NCBI RefSeq assembly: GCF_022581195.2
Contig: NC_061461.1
Span: 11,036,001 to 11,100,000 of the forward strand
Origin: Helicoverpa zea
Taxonomy: Eukaryota; Arthropoda; Insecta; Lepidoptera; Noctuidae
DNA: 64,000 nucleotides
Reading direction: 5' to 3'
Under the pieces are notes generated by a model. The model was not told the DNA's origin. It searched no databases and was given only the letters and a program-made list of their open reading frames with translations. Of the stretch, positions 34,216 to 45,945 are shown one piece after another; the first letter of the stretch is position 1; each line of letters begins with the position of its first letter. A program made the translations under genes and the position numbers.

Positions 34216-36585
34216 CTCGGCACCTCAATGTGAAATGAGTTCTATGCGCAGGCAAAATGAAATTTCCCCTTATCTGCTACGTTTGTTTTGTTTGTTTTTC
34301 ATATGGAATATGGATAACGAGTATATGCTCGTATGAACCTGAAAATTATATTTTGTCATCAAAAGGAAGGGTGGCGGTTCAAATTAAGCCTGCGTTCTTT
34401 TGATATCGAAATTATTCAGTGGCAGCTTTGTATTTTTCGTGATTACAGTATCAATATCCGGTCTTAAATATGGTGTAAAAATATTTATCTCAAATCAACA
34501 AACACTGATAAAAATATTTGCAGGTAAACCAATCTCTATAGGCCGCAACCGAATTATATTATATTTGAGGAAAAAAAACACGTCCGAGTTTTAATATTTC
34601 ACGCCTGTCACAGTATGTCCAAAAGTGTTTCGGCCCATGCCAGTCGGTAGCCGCAGATTAACCACCGAGGTCTCTTGGGACCAGCGTCTGAAAAAAACAA
34701 CAAAATGCCAAACTTTTTTAACTTTCATTTTTCCCCGTTGCGCACGCTTCACGTAAAACTACTAAAATAAACCGCATTTTAACGACCCTCCGTGAAATAG
34801 AGCTCTGTTTTTTTTGGCGTTCCTTTTTTGAATTACGGTACAGGTTTTGTAGCGAGACTTTTTGGTCCAATTTTTGATTACTCGACTGTGGTCCGAACGG
34901 TTTTGCTCGATAGAATCAATAGTTTTAGACGAATGTTTCGTTTGCCAACACTGTAGGATTAGCTTTAAGATTTCATTCGAATGTACTGTCACAGGATCGT
35001 TTTTCTTTTTTAAATACTAAACTGTCAATTTAGTACTAACGCAGTGTTTCCACGTTTCCTATGTATCTGTTGACTAATGATAACAAAAAGCCAAAAACTT
35101 GAAAACTGGTCCAATTTCAAAATTACCTGCAGACATGCGAATGGTATTTGAATCTAGTGTGACTGGAAGTTTAATTAAGACCAGTCTAACTAAGAAATAA
35201 AATCAAAAAAACATGTCGAAACGAAATTTGGTAAGCACCATAAAATAGGAAAAACATACCTACGCTAAAGTGTCCTTTTACACACTCTCCCGGACCGAAA
35301 ATTGAAGGCAAATTTTCTCATCAGCAGCCATATTTGCTTTTATTAGGGATCCTTAAGGATAATTACAAAACTCCGGTTGTAAAATGTAATTATTTTTGAG
35401 AATACTCATTCTTTATCATCATCTTTTATAATACTTTTTTAAACTTGTAAATAGCTCAGTACCTGCGTAGTTAAAATATATTGTAAATAAAATAAACGAG
35501 ACTTTCATGTATATGATAAAAAAAATAGTTTTATTATTCACTCGTATGACATTTATAACTTAATTGATTTTATATTCCGCGTATAGTTTATTTGTTTTTC
35601 AAACCATAAAACTAAGAGCAGAAAAAGTTTAACAACGAAAAGTGATAGCGTTTTATGAGTTTATGAGCACTCTACAAGCGATCAGTTTTTGGCACGAGCC
35701 CTAATGATTCCCGACAGTCTACGCGCAAAGGTCAATGAACTCTCACACAATTAGTTTAGAGTCAATGAAATTAGATGAACTTAACATGTAAATAAATAAA
35801 ACAATAAGAAATACTATTAATTATAAATAAAAGTACGGAACCCCAACATAATAATGCAACTCTTTAAAAAAATTACACTGCATAAAAAGAGTAAAACTCA
35901 ACGACCGAGCTGATACTACATGAAAGGACATTGTTCAATTTTGGCCTAAGAACCGATGTGAATATAAATTATACTATAATTTTTATTTATTTTTATATTG
36001 TTTGAAACATATTTTAGTATTCCACGGACACTTCAAATAAATAAATTCCAAATAAAAAGTAGGGTCACAATTATTGATGCCTTATAAAATGTTTCCGTCA
36101 GCCAGTGCTGCCAGTTTCGGAAGTTTTCGGGATTTCGGTAAATACGGATCGAATTGAGAACCTACTTTCCGAAGTCGGTTATTAAAATTAGTTGGTAACA
36201 CTTTATTCATTTAAATACCTAAACTGACTAGCTAGAAAAAAGCTAGTATTCTGTATAATGTTTTAAGATGGTTTTGAGCGAATCGCGAATTTCTAGCTTG
36301 GCATTCGAGTAGGATTATAGTTTTCGTAATTGGCAACACTGGTGTACTTCAGTCAGTTTGCTAGAAGTCAGTTTGATTGGTTTGATTGCTTTGCGACTAT
36401 CGTTTCTTTTGTGATTTTCTATGCGTTTCATGGTTTTATTCTAACAACTTTGGCTTGATTACGGACTCCGATTAGATTGCGTACTTGGTAGACTCGGCTT
36501 TGTGTAAAGAACTGGATTTTACTAGCATTTTCGGATATTGCTCTGTCTGTGATCGAATTTAGTTATATTATAATTACAACAATGG
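34216..36585. other. Unassigned tract upstream of the two-exon gene fragment
   Basis: No gene is recognised in 34216-36340. Within 36340-36585 an initiator-like TCAGT occurs at about 36350 (ACTTCAGTCAGTTTG), 230 bp ahead of the candidate start codon, but there is no TATA box. It is too weak to call a promoter. Confidence 0.35.
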
Positions 36586-37037
36586 ATGCAGAATATAGTA
36601 TATTGTATAAATTGTGGATCTGCTGGAGGTTCTTTGGTATTAGAAAACGAAGATATACTTCGTTGCATACAACAATGACAGTCCATTGTTGTATGCAACG
36701 AAGTATATCTTCGTTGTATAGTATATCCCCGTATGGTAAGTGGTCTACGAAAGTGTTTTTCTAATTTTGATAAGAATGTTACTACCTACTTATGTTTTCA
36801 TAAGCACACAATTTCTCGGTTTTCAAATCAATTGCCACAATTGCAAGTTACTTGATATTTACTAATGATTTTTTGTATTTATTATTACAGGTTGAAGCTC
36901 ATGACCTTATATGTACGACGTGTTGGTCTGAAGCAGTCGAGCATAATAAGATGCAATGCACTGTTGGACGCAATTGTGTACTTTGTAAGAAGCTCCTACC
37001 ATCAGGCATACTGTTGCAATTGTATCGTTGGGCGTAG
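36586..37037 (+). pseudogene. Two-exon Cys-rich small protein gene, interrupted by a foldback insertion
   Basis: Exon 1 (36586-36735) starts ATGCAGAATATA, has a stop codon upstream in frame, and ends at donor GTAAGT. The intron (36736-36890, 155 bp) ends in TTTATTATTACAG. Exon 2 (36891-37037) runs 48 codons to TAG. Both junctions are phase 0. Exon 1 encodes C-x2-C at residues 7 and 10. Exon 2 has HDLICTTCW, a second C-x2-C, then a third cysteine group ending CVLCKK. Two spaced C-x2-C pairs suggest a zinc-binding fold, perhaps like the ZAD type; no family is identified. A 51-bp insertion in exon 1 keeps the frame but adds TGA at 36176+400 (36576-36578 does not apply; the stop codon is at 36676-36678). 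Without it the frame is continuous across the intron. Confidence 0.4.
36646..36715. repeat. Perfect 32-bp-arm hairpin with 6-bp loop
   Basis: The left arm (36646-36677) begins AACGAAGATATACTTCGTT and ends ACAACAATG. The loop is ACAGTC (36678-36683). The right arm (36684-36715) is its exact reverse complement. Each arm also contains its own small palindrome, AACGAAG-5-CTTCGTT, so a branched cruciform is possible. The structure lies inside exon 1 of the Cys-rich gene fragment. Confidence 0.95.
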
Positions 37038-37261
37038 AACAGTGGGCTGTTGTGCCCACATAATGACTATTATCTGGTATTTAAGTTGGGCGAGATACCA
37101 AAGCTCAGTTCTTAGATATATTATTGAGAAATATTGATGATTAAAAACCTTTAATTGAATATAAATATTGTTTTTATTGCACATCCTCGAAAACCTCTTT
37201 CATTGTTATTGGTAAACCTTACTTTAACTGTTAAATTATTTTGTGTGGTAATGACATTTTT
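37038..37261. other. 3' flank of the Cys-rich gene fragment
   Basis: No canonical AATAAA is seen close to the stop codon. The nearest A/T-rich candidate is AATATAAA at about 37157. Nothing else is recognised. Confidence 0.3.
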
Positions 37262-37330
37262 AGTATGGTCTGTGCCTTCTTGGTAATAGACCGCGGGTTC
37301 GATTCCCGCCTTATGGCATGTAGATAGCTA
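37262..37330 (+). mobile_element. tRNA-like SINE head or tRNA remnant
   Basis: GCGGGTTCGATTCCCGC (from about 37293) forms a perfect T-arm (5-bp stem, 7-base loop) that is also a Pol III B box. The upstream TGGTCTGTGCCTTCTTGGTAATAG is only loosely A-box-like. The acceptor stem does not close, so this is not a functional tRNA gene; a decayed SINE head is more likely. Confidence 0.5.
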
Positions 37331-37554
37331 GGTAACTGTCTAATATAAAAGTAGTATCAATCATTTAAATAAATAATTCTCCATCGTAATAATATCGATA
37401 TTTTATGAATTGTGGTGAATGGAACTCTTCCATTTTGGAAACTTATGCGTTTTATCACAAATCCAAAGTGGATTCACTATATATTAAGAAACGTAACGTT
37501 GAAAGCAAAAGCGTTTAGGTAGTTGTTTTTCATAAAAATTCTAAGCATTTATGA

Positions 37555-37720
37555 AAACTAGTCACACGCCCCGTCTTCGCACGGTGGCAATGTAAAACCT
37601 TGGTGTAAACCTTCCTCTTGACCTACTCTATCTATTAAAAAAAATCGCACTCAAATCCATTGCGTAGTTTTAAAGATCTAAAGCATTCAAAGGGACAGAC
37701 AGAAAATGCAACTTTATAAA
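37555..37720 (+). repeat. CTAG..CGTCTTCGCACGG repeat remnant
   Basis: It begins ACTAGTCACACGCCCCGTCT then TCGCACGG and ends near GTTTTAAAGATCTAAAGCAT and GACAGACAGA. That is the order seen in the ATAATATTAGTAT-ending repeat (polar head, AAATCGC..., GACAGACAG). It is strongly diverged. Confidence 0.45.
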
Positions 37721-39606
37721 ATGATCATTGTCAAAGAATTATCTTAAACTTGACTATTTACTATCTCTTTTCCTAGTATCTAGTAGAGTAGTCTTTTCCT
37801 AGATCTAGAAGAGAACATATAGAGCTGTACATAGTATTGTTGATTTTTTGTATAGTGTAGTTTGATAATACTACTCTGATATTTCACGCAAGCTTGGTTA
37901 TTTTTTATTTATAACCTCAAAATATTAACTTTTTTCGTAATTATTTTAGTTTCCTGAAGTGTCCGTTCGTGAAAACTTATTTCATAGGATTCCATATAAT
38001 TTTAAGAGTTTATAGAAGTCACTTTCCATTCGAACGGTTCTTAGGCAGAACATGTATGGAGCCGGAACAATGTCCTTTGCATACGAAGTAAACTTTTTAA
38101 TTTGTATACCGACCCGACGAAACGATACTTCCGTATCGGGTCGATCCACACTTGCCATACCGGCTGATAAATTAAATTTCGCAACGAACTGACGGCCGAA
38201 GCGATAAACGAAATAACACAGCAACGCCGGACCTACTGGAAAAACTCACTGAACTTGCACAGTTTTTGCGTGCAAATATCTCTACGCTCGTTCTTTTACT
38301 ATGGTGATTTAATAGCGTGCAACTGCCTTTTTTCCGTGCCGAATTTAAGTTCATACTATCCAGCGTGTGGCTAATTTGTGTATGCTTCCTACCGCCGTTT
38401 TCGGTACATGATATGCCAGAGATTTTCCGAGCCTCAATTTGCAAGGTAATTGTGCACCTATCAATCATGCGTGCTCTAAACCAGGAACTGGATTGCAACT
38501 TGATTTTTGAATCGAGATACGGTATTCGAATACGAATCGGAAAATGGAGCTACATTAGAGCAATTTCGCTGAGCACCGTGCGTGATTTGGGCGATAATTT
38601 GGAGCTTTAGACTGATGACTTTCACAAGTGGAAGCTATCCAGAATTCGAGCTTCGGATACGACATTTCTGTACCCTTTTGTAGGATCCCGATTTTTTGCA
38701 ACGATTTCGAAAGTGTCTAAAGAAATTTTCGCTCGTGCAGAAAATCGTGGCACAAGGTGTGCCTTTTTCATTCTTAATACGTTCCTGTCTCCACCCACGG
38801 AACTATTCTTTTGTCTCCTAACTCGTAAAAAGCGAGGCATGACAAACGATCGTAAGGTATAAGTTTTACCAGGTCGCCGTCTCCGTAAAATAATAAATTG
38901 TCGCCAGCATAAACTTGATAAGCAGTATCTATGAGAAAAATTGCTTCTGTAATATTTCTAAAGACTTATACAATGAAAGGATTTCTGATTCTTTTCGCTT
39001 TGGGCAAAGTTTCGGAGAAGTCAATTTATTGGAATGAATACATACATATTGAAATATGAAATATGTGGTATTACGTATGATTGTACCTTCATTTTTTTAG
39101 TTTACCCAGAACTATTATTGAGTTTGCATACCTATACCTAGTGGGTAATAATCCTTTGTAAAGTATTATTGTTTTTTTGTTTAGACTAAAATAAATTCCT
39201 ATTAAAGTGCGCCTATAATTTTATGGCAATAAAAACAAAACCAACATTTCGATGACTTTCAACCCCATTGTTAACCCCTGTCGTAGAAGCAAAAATATTT
39301 ATTTTCGCCGGCATCACCGAATTAACGCGAATACCCAGCTTATCGACATCATCAGTACCATTTGGTACATTTGGTACATTTCTACTTTGATACGTGCTCG
39401 TTCGTAAAACGGAGGCTTTAATTAAGCCTTTATTGCCTCCAAATCGATTGCTATCATTTGCATATGAATGTTTTTGTTTACGTGAAAATGTGGAGCGAAT
39501 TATTTTGTTTTCATCTGTTTTGTTAAATATTTTTGTAGCTGCTGTAATAATAGGTTTACCATTCCGTAGAGCACCATAATCTGTATAAACTCTGAGTGTC
39601 CCTTTT
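37721..39606. other. Unassigned, locally less AT-rich tract
   Basis: No gene is recognised. 38000-38840 is more balanced in composition and carries overlapping frames of 70-108 codons on both strands with no domains. A small inverted pair CGATAC/GTATCG within GACCCGAC...GTCGGGTC-like text lies near 38110-38145. It could be single-copy conserved non-coding DNA. Confidence 0.35.
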
Positions 39607-39723
39607 TCATAAGTGTGCATTAGGGGGATAGTGGGTTAGAAACCAAGGTCAGGAAAGTGCCAATGCAACTTTTCTAATTTTGTATCTACTTCCTAAGTAC
39701 CTATATCTTGAACATCAATGACC
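39607..39723 (+). mobile_element. tRNA-derived SINE, 5' part, split by a LINE
   Basis: GGGGGATAGTGGGTTAGAAACC, then CAAGGTCAGGAAAGTGCCAA and TGCAACTTTTCTAATTTTGT, corresponds to the head region of the SINE at 14385-14787. It stops at CATCAATGACC and resumes at 40729. Confidence 0.75.
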
Positions 39724-40728
39724 TATTTAATGACCTATTAATATATATGTCTCAGGCTATGATCATTGGCAGCAGATACATGCGTAGCAGGTTAGATGTT
39801 GCATCACTACCACCTCTAAGTTTGAATGGGGTTCAGATTGACTACGCTAATACAGCAAAAAACCTGGGTATTACACTTGATATAAACTTATCGTGGACAG
39901 CTCAAGTCAATGAAGTTAGTCGTAAAGTTTACTGCACTTTCCATGCGCTGAAATGCCTTCAATACTTTTTGCCCTTGAAAACCAAAATATCTCTTGCTCA
40001 GACTCTCATCCAACCCATCATAGATTACGCCGATGCCTGTTATCTGGATGCCACTGAGGAGCTTTTAAATAAACTTGAGCGCTTGCAAAATCTTTGTATA
40101 CGTTTTGTTTTCAATCTTAAAAAGTATGATCATGTCTCACATTTTCGCAAGGAACTCAAGTGGCTCCCAATCCGTCTTCGCAGGAACACTCGCATTTTGT
40201 GTCTTCTTTTTAATATCCTCTTCAATCCTAAATCTCCACCCTACCTGCGGGAACGTTTCTCCTTTCTTCGCTCACCTGATGCGTCCTGCAGGACACATCT
40301 CAAATCCCTTCTTAAATTCCCTTCCCACTCCACTGACTTCTACTCCTACTCCTTCACCGTGCACGCTGTACGGCTGTGGAATAAGTTGCCGCCTGAGGTG
40401 AGGAGCTGCCAGACTGTTGCTGTGTTTAAACGCAAGTTGAAAGAACACTATCTTTCCTCTCTGTCATAGATGTATATAGTATTTATTTTATATATATATA
40501 TATATGTATTTAAGTAGTTTATGTTAGTGATTATATATTGGTTATATCTTCTTTCTTTTTACACTGTCTATCTGTACCTATCTCTTCTATTCTAACTCTC
40601 CTATAACGGGCCTGCTGGAAGAAATTTCATGAGAGATAAGCTGTGCCCTTGTACAATTTTTTTCCTATTATTTATTATTGTTTGTGTTCTATGTGTACAA
40701 AAGTGTTAAATAAATAAATAAATAAATA
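39724..40728 (+). mobile_element. 5'-truncated jockey/CR1-like LINE inserted in the SINE
   Basis: The insertion holds a C-terminal reverse-transcriptase-protein frame, then a 3' UTR with an alternating TA tract (about 40486-40506). The UTR also has the family motif GATAAGCTGTGCCCTTGTAC and a terminal (AAAT)n tail. GACC at the SINE break (39720-39723) recurs at 40729-40732, giving only a short candidate duplication. Confidence 0.8.
39747..40469 (+). pseudogene. C-terminal fragment of a non-LTR reverse transcriptase protein
   Basis: The frame is open for 241 codons from the ATG at 39747 and reads AMIIGSRYMRSRL, then NTAKNLGITLDINLSW, LIQPIIDYADACY, KLERLQNLCIRFVFNL, ELKWLPIRLRR and VRLWNKLPPEVRS. 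These are the conserved blocks that follow the catalytic FADD box in jockey/CR1-clade LINEs: the LG..LD thumb motif and the LWNxLP block near the C-terminus. The catalytic core and endonuclease are missing, so it is dead by truncation, although the remaining frame is intact. Codons upstream of 39747 come from the SINE and flank. Confidence 0.85.
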
Positions 40729-40955
40729 GACCGTGTTTTGAGGGCACGGTAAACTGTAGATCACGGCTGTCATTTGAACATCTTTGGCAGTCGTTACGGG
40801 TAGTCAGAAGCCAGTAAGACTGACAACCAGTTTTGCCAAGGGGTATTGGGTTGACCGGAAAACTGGGTTAAGGAGATGAGATAGGCAGTCACTCCTTGTA
40901 AAATACTAGTACTCCGTTGCATACGGTTAGACTGGAAGCCGATAGGTACAATAGA
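40729..40955 (+). mobile_element. tRNA-derived SINE, 3' part, split by a LINE
   Basis: It resumes with GACCGTGTTTTGAGGGCACG and continues through TTTGGCAGTCGTTACGGGTAG, CAAGGGGTATTGGGTTGACC and AGGCAGTCACTCCTTGTAAA to AGACTGGAAGCCGATAGG. Confidence 0.85.
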
Positions 40956-42771
40956 CTTTGTACGTGTGTCAAATGTAAGGTTTGTTTGTGTATGAATGAT
41001 ATTTGGTTTGTTTGGGCCAACATGTGTATTGGTTCCGTTTAATCCATTTACTGTATGGCTTGTGGAATCGGATGCTAAGACCGGTCGTAGCTGTTAACAG
41101 TAGACGGTATTGTGTGTAACATTCACCACTATTGGATTTGAGTTCAGTAATTTCTTCGATATACTTATTTGTTGTATTTTGGTATTTTTGAAAATGATTT
41201 GATATAAATTGTCATGTTCATTAAGATACAAAATGTGTCTTAAATAAATCTTACCACTTTTCTTTAGATATATTTACAATTTACATGGTTTGCTTCATTA
41301 ATGGCAATTATAACAAAATCTGTTGAGCCACGTTTCCAAAGCAGTAACTAACATATAGACACACTCTAAAACTTTTGCCTGTATTATATAAATTATATAA
41401 TATGTTTAATTTCTTTAACTTCATTTTAGTAGCTCCGTTGAACAAACCTTTATAAAGAATACTCAATTAACTCCATACCAAAAACCAAGAACGCTCGCCT
41501 TCCCCCACAAATCGCTAGGGACAATTGAAACCTCCCTTAAATAACACGCGAGCATTAATACGCGGAACATCCCCCAATGTGTCTCTAGCGCCACATTCGA
41601 AGCCTCTCGAGCGGAAACCAATAACGTAAATATACCTTGACTTTAACCAACTTCTTGGTAAAGGTAGTATTACACTTACTAATAACAGTATACATAAAAG
41701 AGGTAGGGTTTGTGAGATTGCAGTGGGTTGAAAATATTTTTTGTAAAGAAAAACGCGGTTATTGGGTGTCATAAGCTATGGATATATGTGCTTTAATTAT
41801 TTAAAGTGTAAAGGAAAACATAGTTAAGTAGTGGGTGTCATTTATAAGCTATATTTTACTTGCCATGGAAAGTAGTTTCGTGAAAACGCGGGACACCGCT
41901 AGCATCAAAATGTCAAAGTGCTAGGTTGTCTAAGTAATGTACTGGCACATACATTTCTCATATTTTTTTTTGTTTGTAAATAGTTACTAATTCGAAAACT
42001 ATCAACTAATTCAACACTCAACCTCACTGAAGGTAAGTACATCTACAGTACTATAGGCACATTTTACATCTACATAATCATAGCAAGTTTCATGGCCATT
42101 GTATCAAGATATTTGATAAGTGTAGTACCACCCTAAGAAGTTTAATTTCTGCAGTTGCACAGATTTACACTGATGCACTTCGTGGTTAGTGAGTTTTGGT
42201 GTTGGTGCAGAATTTTCTTAAATATTGGTTTGTGAAATTGTGACTACCTGTAGTGTTTATAGATGGAATTGGTAAGAACATGTATTAGTTGTTTCGATAA
42301 TTTTATAGATAATATTTTGAGCAAGTAAATATATAGTCTACCATTTAGTGTACCTACCATCATAATATATGTCGTTGTACGTTGAACTCGTTACGCGTGT
42401 TTAGTTTTATAAAAAAATATTTCTAATACTTAATGCTTTTGGATAATTTAAAAAACGTCAACCTTTTTCCTTTCCTTCCTATGAAAAACAGCTGTTCACA
42501 ATTTCACCTTCCTCTTCCACTTTACATAATACATTGTGTAGGTCATGAACCCATGAAATATAATGTTAATTTAACTAAATATAGGGCAACCTTGACAGTT
42601 CATATAACCGTGCCTTGTTCTAATTAACCCGTTGACTAATCGTGCTAATTGTTCTAGTTTCTAATTACTCTTTTGTATAGAAATTCCTATATAAGTGTGG
42701 GGAAGTTGTGATTTATTAACTTGTGAAGTGAGGTGTGCTTGGGACTTTTAATTGATTATTTTTTTTAATCT
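40956..42771. other. Unassigned tract
   Basis: No gene recognised. 41460-41640 is more C-rich and is covered by an 85-codon minus frame without known domains. Confidence 0.4.
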
Positions 42772-43125
42772 ATTATACTAATATTATGAAGCGAAAGACT
42801 TTTTTTGTGTCATCGCGCATATCTCAGAAACTACTCAACCGATTCAAAAAAAATTTTCACTGTTGTAACGTTAGACTATATTTAACTAACTTTGGCTATA
42901 TTTTATTCCAGTACGGTACACGGGATTTGGGTGAAACCGCGGGGAAATATTACAAAGAGAAAGCTTCTTTGTTTCATCGCGCTCATCTCGAAAACTACTG
43001 AAACTACTTGAAAAATATTTCAGTGTTAGATAGCTTTTTACTCAAGCAAGGTTATTAGCTACTTTTTATCTGGGTCCAGGAAATAGTTCCCACAGGCTAC
43101 GGATGAAACCACTGACTAAAACTAG
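42772..43125 (-). repeat. ATAATATTAGTAT-ending interspersed repeat, minus copy
   Basis: On the minus strand it ends in CATAATATTAGTATAATAG. On the plus strand GCGCATATCTCAGAAACTAC and CCGATTCAAAAA are followed by TACTTTTTATCTGGGTCCAG, AGTTCCCACAGGCTACGGAT and a terminal ACTAG. The ATCTC.GAAACTACT motif occurs twice (42820 and 42984), so the copy is partly duplicated internally. RTE-related, SINE-like or Helitron-like origins are all possible. Confidence 0.6.
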
Positions 43126-43969
43126 TGATGTTACACATATTACATGTATTCCTTTCAAAGTACCCAAAACCAACACTCCTTTAAACAGCAGAAGTTTTCA
43201 AACAATCGTTTAAGCACTCACAAACGTTGGTGGTCTGACCACTACTGAGTTCAGACCATAAATCCTCATTACTATGAACTGGGTTTTAAACACCTTATAA
43301 ATCAGTTTCTGTAAACCGGTTTTGTCGGAGTGAAGTAAATTATTGTAGAGTTGACGCTAGTAATTTACCTACATTTAGAAGAAATCCTGTTATTGACATG
43401 TTTAGAATAAAATATGTTTTACAGTTTACAAAAAAAGACAAGCTACAGGTATCACTAACAATTACTTTGTAACGAAAAAAACTAAAGGTATACAACGAAA
43501 AAAATATAGATGTACTTTTGTTATACCTAATGGGTGAATTAGAGACTCCCTCTATTGGCAATGCAAGGCTTCTTCCAAATTTTTCATATCGGTATAGCGC
43601 TCTGAAGTTTACTTGTTTTTATTGATTTGATTGTTTTTTGTTTTAGTTCCTAAGCTAAAATTTCTGTTCCACATTTAAACCACTTATTTATTCTAAAAAC
43701 AGACTTCACCTTCCAATTTCAAAACAAAAGCCGTTCACCCACCTTATAAATCAACATCGGCTGTTTACAAACTCCGCCACTATTAGTGGCAAACAACTGT
43801 AAACAAGTTGGAAGAAAACGATAAAATTCTAGTGTTAGTACCTCAAGTTTATCTGTACTTTAAAGTTGTTGCTGTACCGTAAAGTGGGAAGTGGTAGCTC
43901 GTGAATTTAGGTATTAAGTGCGCTAAGAATGTATCCGTCTTCCGGAGAAAAAGTATTTCTATTTTGTGT

Positions 43970-44130
43970 TTTTTGACCGACTTCATAAAAGAAGTTTCTA
44001 TGTTTGTCAAGTATGTCATCAGTTGCTTTTAATATCTCTGGTACACTGGGGGGAAAACTGTTTCTATTTTGTTATTTTTTTAACCTACTCTAGTAAAGTA
44101 GGTTCTCAGTTTGTCAACTATACGCCTTAT
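43970..44130 (+). repeat. CCGACTTC/CCTACTC..GTAGGTTCTC repeat fragments
   Basis: TTTTTGACCGACTTCATAAA then AGAAGTTTCTATGTTTGTCA (43968-44010), and a second version TTTTTTAACCTACTCTAGTA then AAGTAGGTTCTCAGTTTGTC (44084-44120), are pieces of a widespread lepidopteran repeat. The rest of 43126-44698 shows no gene. Confidence 0.5.
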
Positions 44131-44698
44131 GCCTTAGGCTAGGCCTCTCTTGAATATTATGCCATTTGGTATATTATGTTTGACTTTTTTTTCTGTTGTA
44201 TAGTATAGTATTTAATTGTAAAAGCAGAACAAAGATTCTGAACAATTTTCACAGTTTTAAGGGTTTCTTAGTAACTCTGAATTTTAAGGACATAAAATAG
44301 ACAAAGGAACAGGCACAAACGTTCAAGATGCTTGAAATTTGTCTGAAAACACAGGAATTTAATATTAAGTTTGGAAACAAATATAATTGTTCGTTAAAAT
44401 ATTGTTAAGATGTTTTTCTAGGTCAAACTGAAATGAGACAATTTATTTTGTTTATGGAAATCGTTTTAGTGGCTTCCTATTATACCGTAGTTAGCTAATA
44501 TTTTTAGCATGGTTGGATATTTTAAATACCTAGCAGTTCTATAGCTGTGTAGACATATTTAGGTACTTAAGTTGTCTCCATAAAGCTCTTGTCGGCACAT
44601 TGATGATTACTTGCTTTAAATGCTGTTTGAAATGATTACAAAGTATAACCAATATTTATCTAAATTGGTTCAAATAATAAGTTTAAATTTTTGTCATA

Positions 44699-44731
44699 AG
44701 TATTGCTATCCAACGTGGCAATGCAGCCAGC
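44699..44731 (+). mobile_element. Tiny fragment of the RLE-like LINE coding end
   Basis: GTATTGCTATCCAACGTGGC followed by AATGCAGCCAGCC matches the IAIQRGNAAS region at about 28722-28752 with a few mismatches. No target duplication is visible. Confidence 0.5.
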
Positions 44732-45864
44732 CGGCAGATGAGGAGTTTTAAATGCCTTCTTTTAATTTTCATTTATTTAATATACTGATAGATTTTAAGT
44801 TTTTACCTATAAGCATAAGTATGTAACATAATAGTCTATGAAAACATTCCTATTACATTCCACAGGTATATAAACCATGCCAATCCAATTTACAATCAAA
44901 TTATTTTGCAACATAAAATGTCAATTCCAAATACGTGACGGTGTGACATACTCCCGAATGTTGGAAATAATTTATTAATCTGCTAGTTTGTAGCGTCCCT
45001 ACGGACCGTTAGATGCAACGACAGCTATGTTTTAATTATAGAGAGTGATCTCCGTAATTAAACGTTAAATATAAAGTTAGACTTTAGAGTTTAGAATAAA
45101 CTACATTTTAGTTAAGTTTAAAATTATACTTGACTATCTCATGATTAGAGAGGCCAAGAAGTATTATGTAATTCAACCTATTTTGTAAAGCTTAGCTGGC
45201 GACTTGCCTGTTTTTTTCAAATGGCTTTTTCTCAACAGACGAAATAAGAACGTGTAAGTAGGTAAGTACTTATTCTATAACCACAAAAGAAACATAAAAT
45301 GAAAACTAGATAAAGCCTTTATGTGGCTACTACAAGATAGGTAGCAAAATTCGATTTTTAAAATTTAACAAATCCAAATTCTATTCCAAAATCAAAAGCA
45401 TGTCGCGTCTGTCTCCTACAACCATAATCAATAACAAGAAAACTTCACAACGCCATCCATATTTATCTGTATCCTTCTTCCCTCTATTTACATATTTATC
45501 ATATCGCCGACAAAAAACGGAACGCCAGCTAAAAACCGTAAGAGGTATGTTAGCATTTACATATTTATATAAAAATATGTTTTCAATTTTCCTTTAGGCT
45601 TTTATTTATTGGAGTTTTTTCTTCCCTCTGCGGTGAAACTTTAGATGTGTTCGGTTTTTGCAAATTGCATTAGTAAAGGAGATGTGTGTGCTTTTTTTTC
45701 TTTGAAAGCTGTTTGTAATAGCGTACTTTGAATTTCCATAAAATAATAAAACCTCGTAGTGTCCCAGTGGGTAAATCACAAACCTGACAAGTATTTGTAA
45801 GATGAATGAATTTTTCTATGTTTTTATTACTTTCTAAGTATATCTTGGACGCTAATTACTGATT
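44732..45864. other. Unassigned AT-rich tract
   Basis: Nothing recognisable as a gene or bounded repeat. Confidence 0.4.
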
Positions 45865-45945
45865 TACCTGCATTCAGCAACCGTGGTGATTAAAGCAAGG
45901 CCAGTATACAAAGCAGTGGAATGATAAAAAAGCTGATGATAGTGA
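45865..45945 (+). mobile_element. Decayed non-LTR 3' tail
   Basis: TGCATTCAGCAACCGTGGTG, ATTAAAGCAAGGCC, AAGCAGTGGAATGATAAAAA and AGCTGATGATAGTGATG follow the order of the lepidopteran tail also seen at 49140-49195 and, inverted, at 3058-3226. Confidence 0.5.

Noticed and set aside
37262..37330. Functional tRNA gene
   Set aside because: The T-arm is perfect but no acceptor or anticodon stem can be closed.
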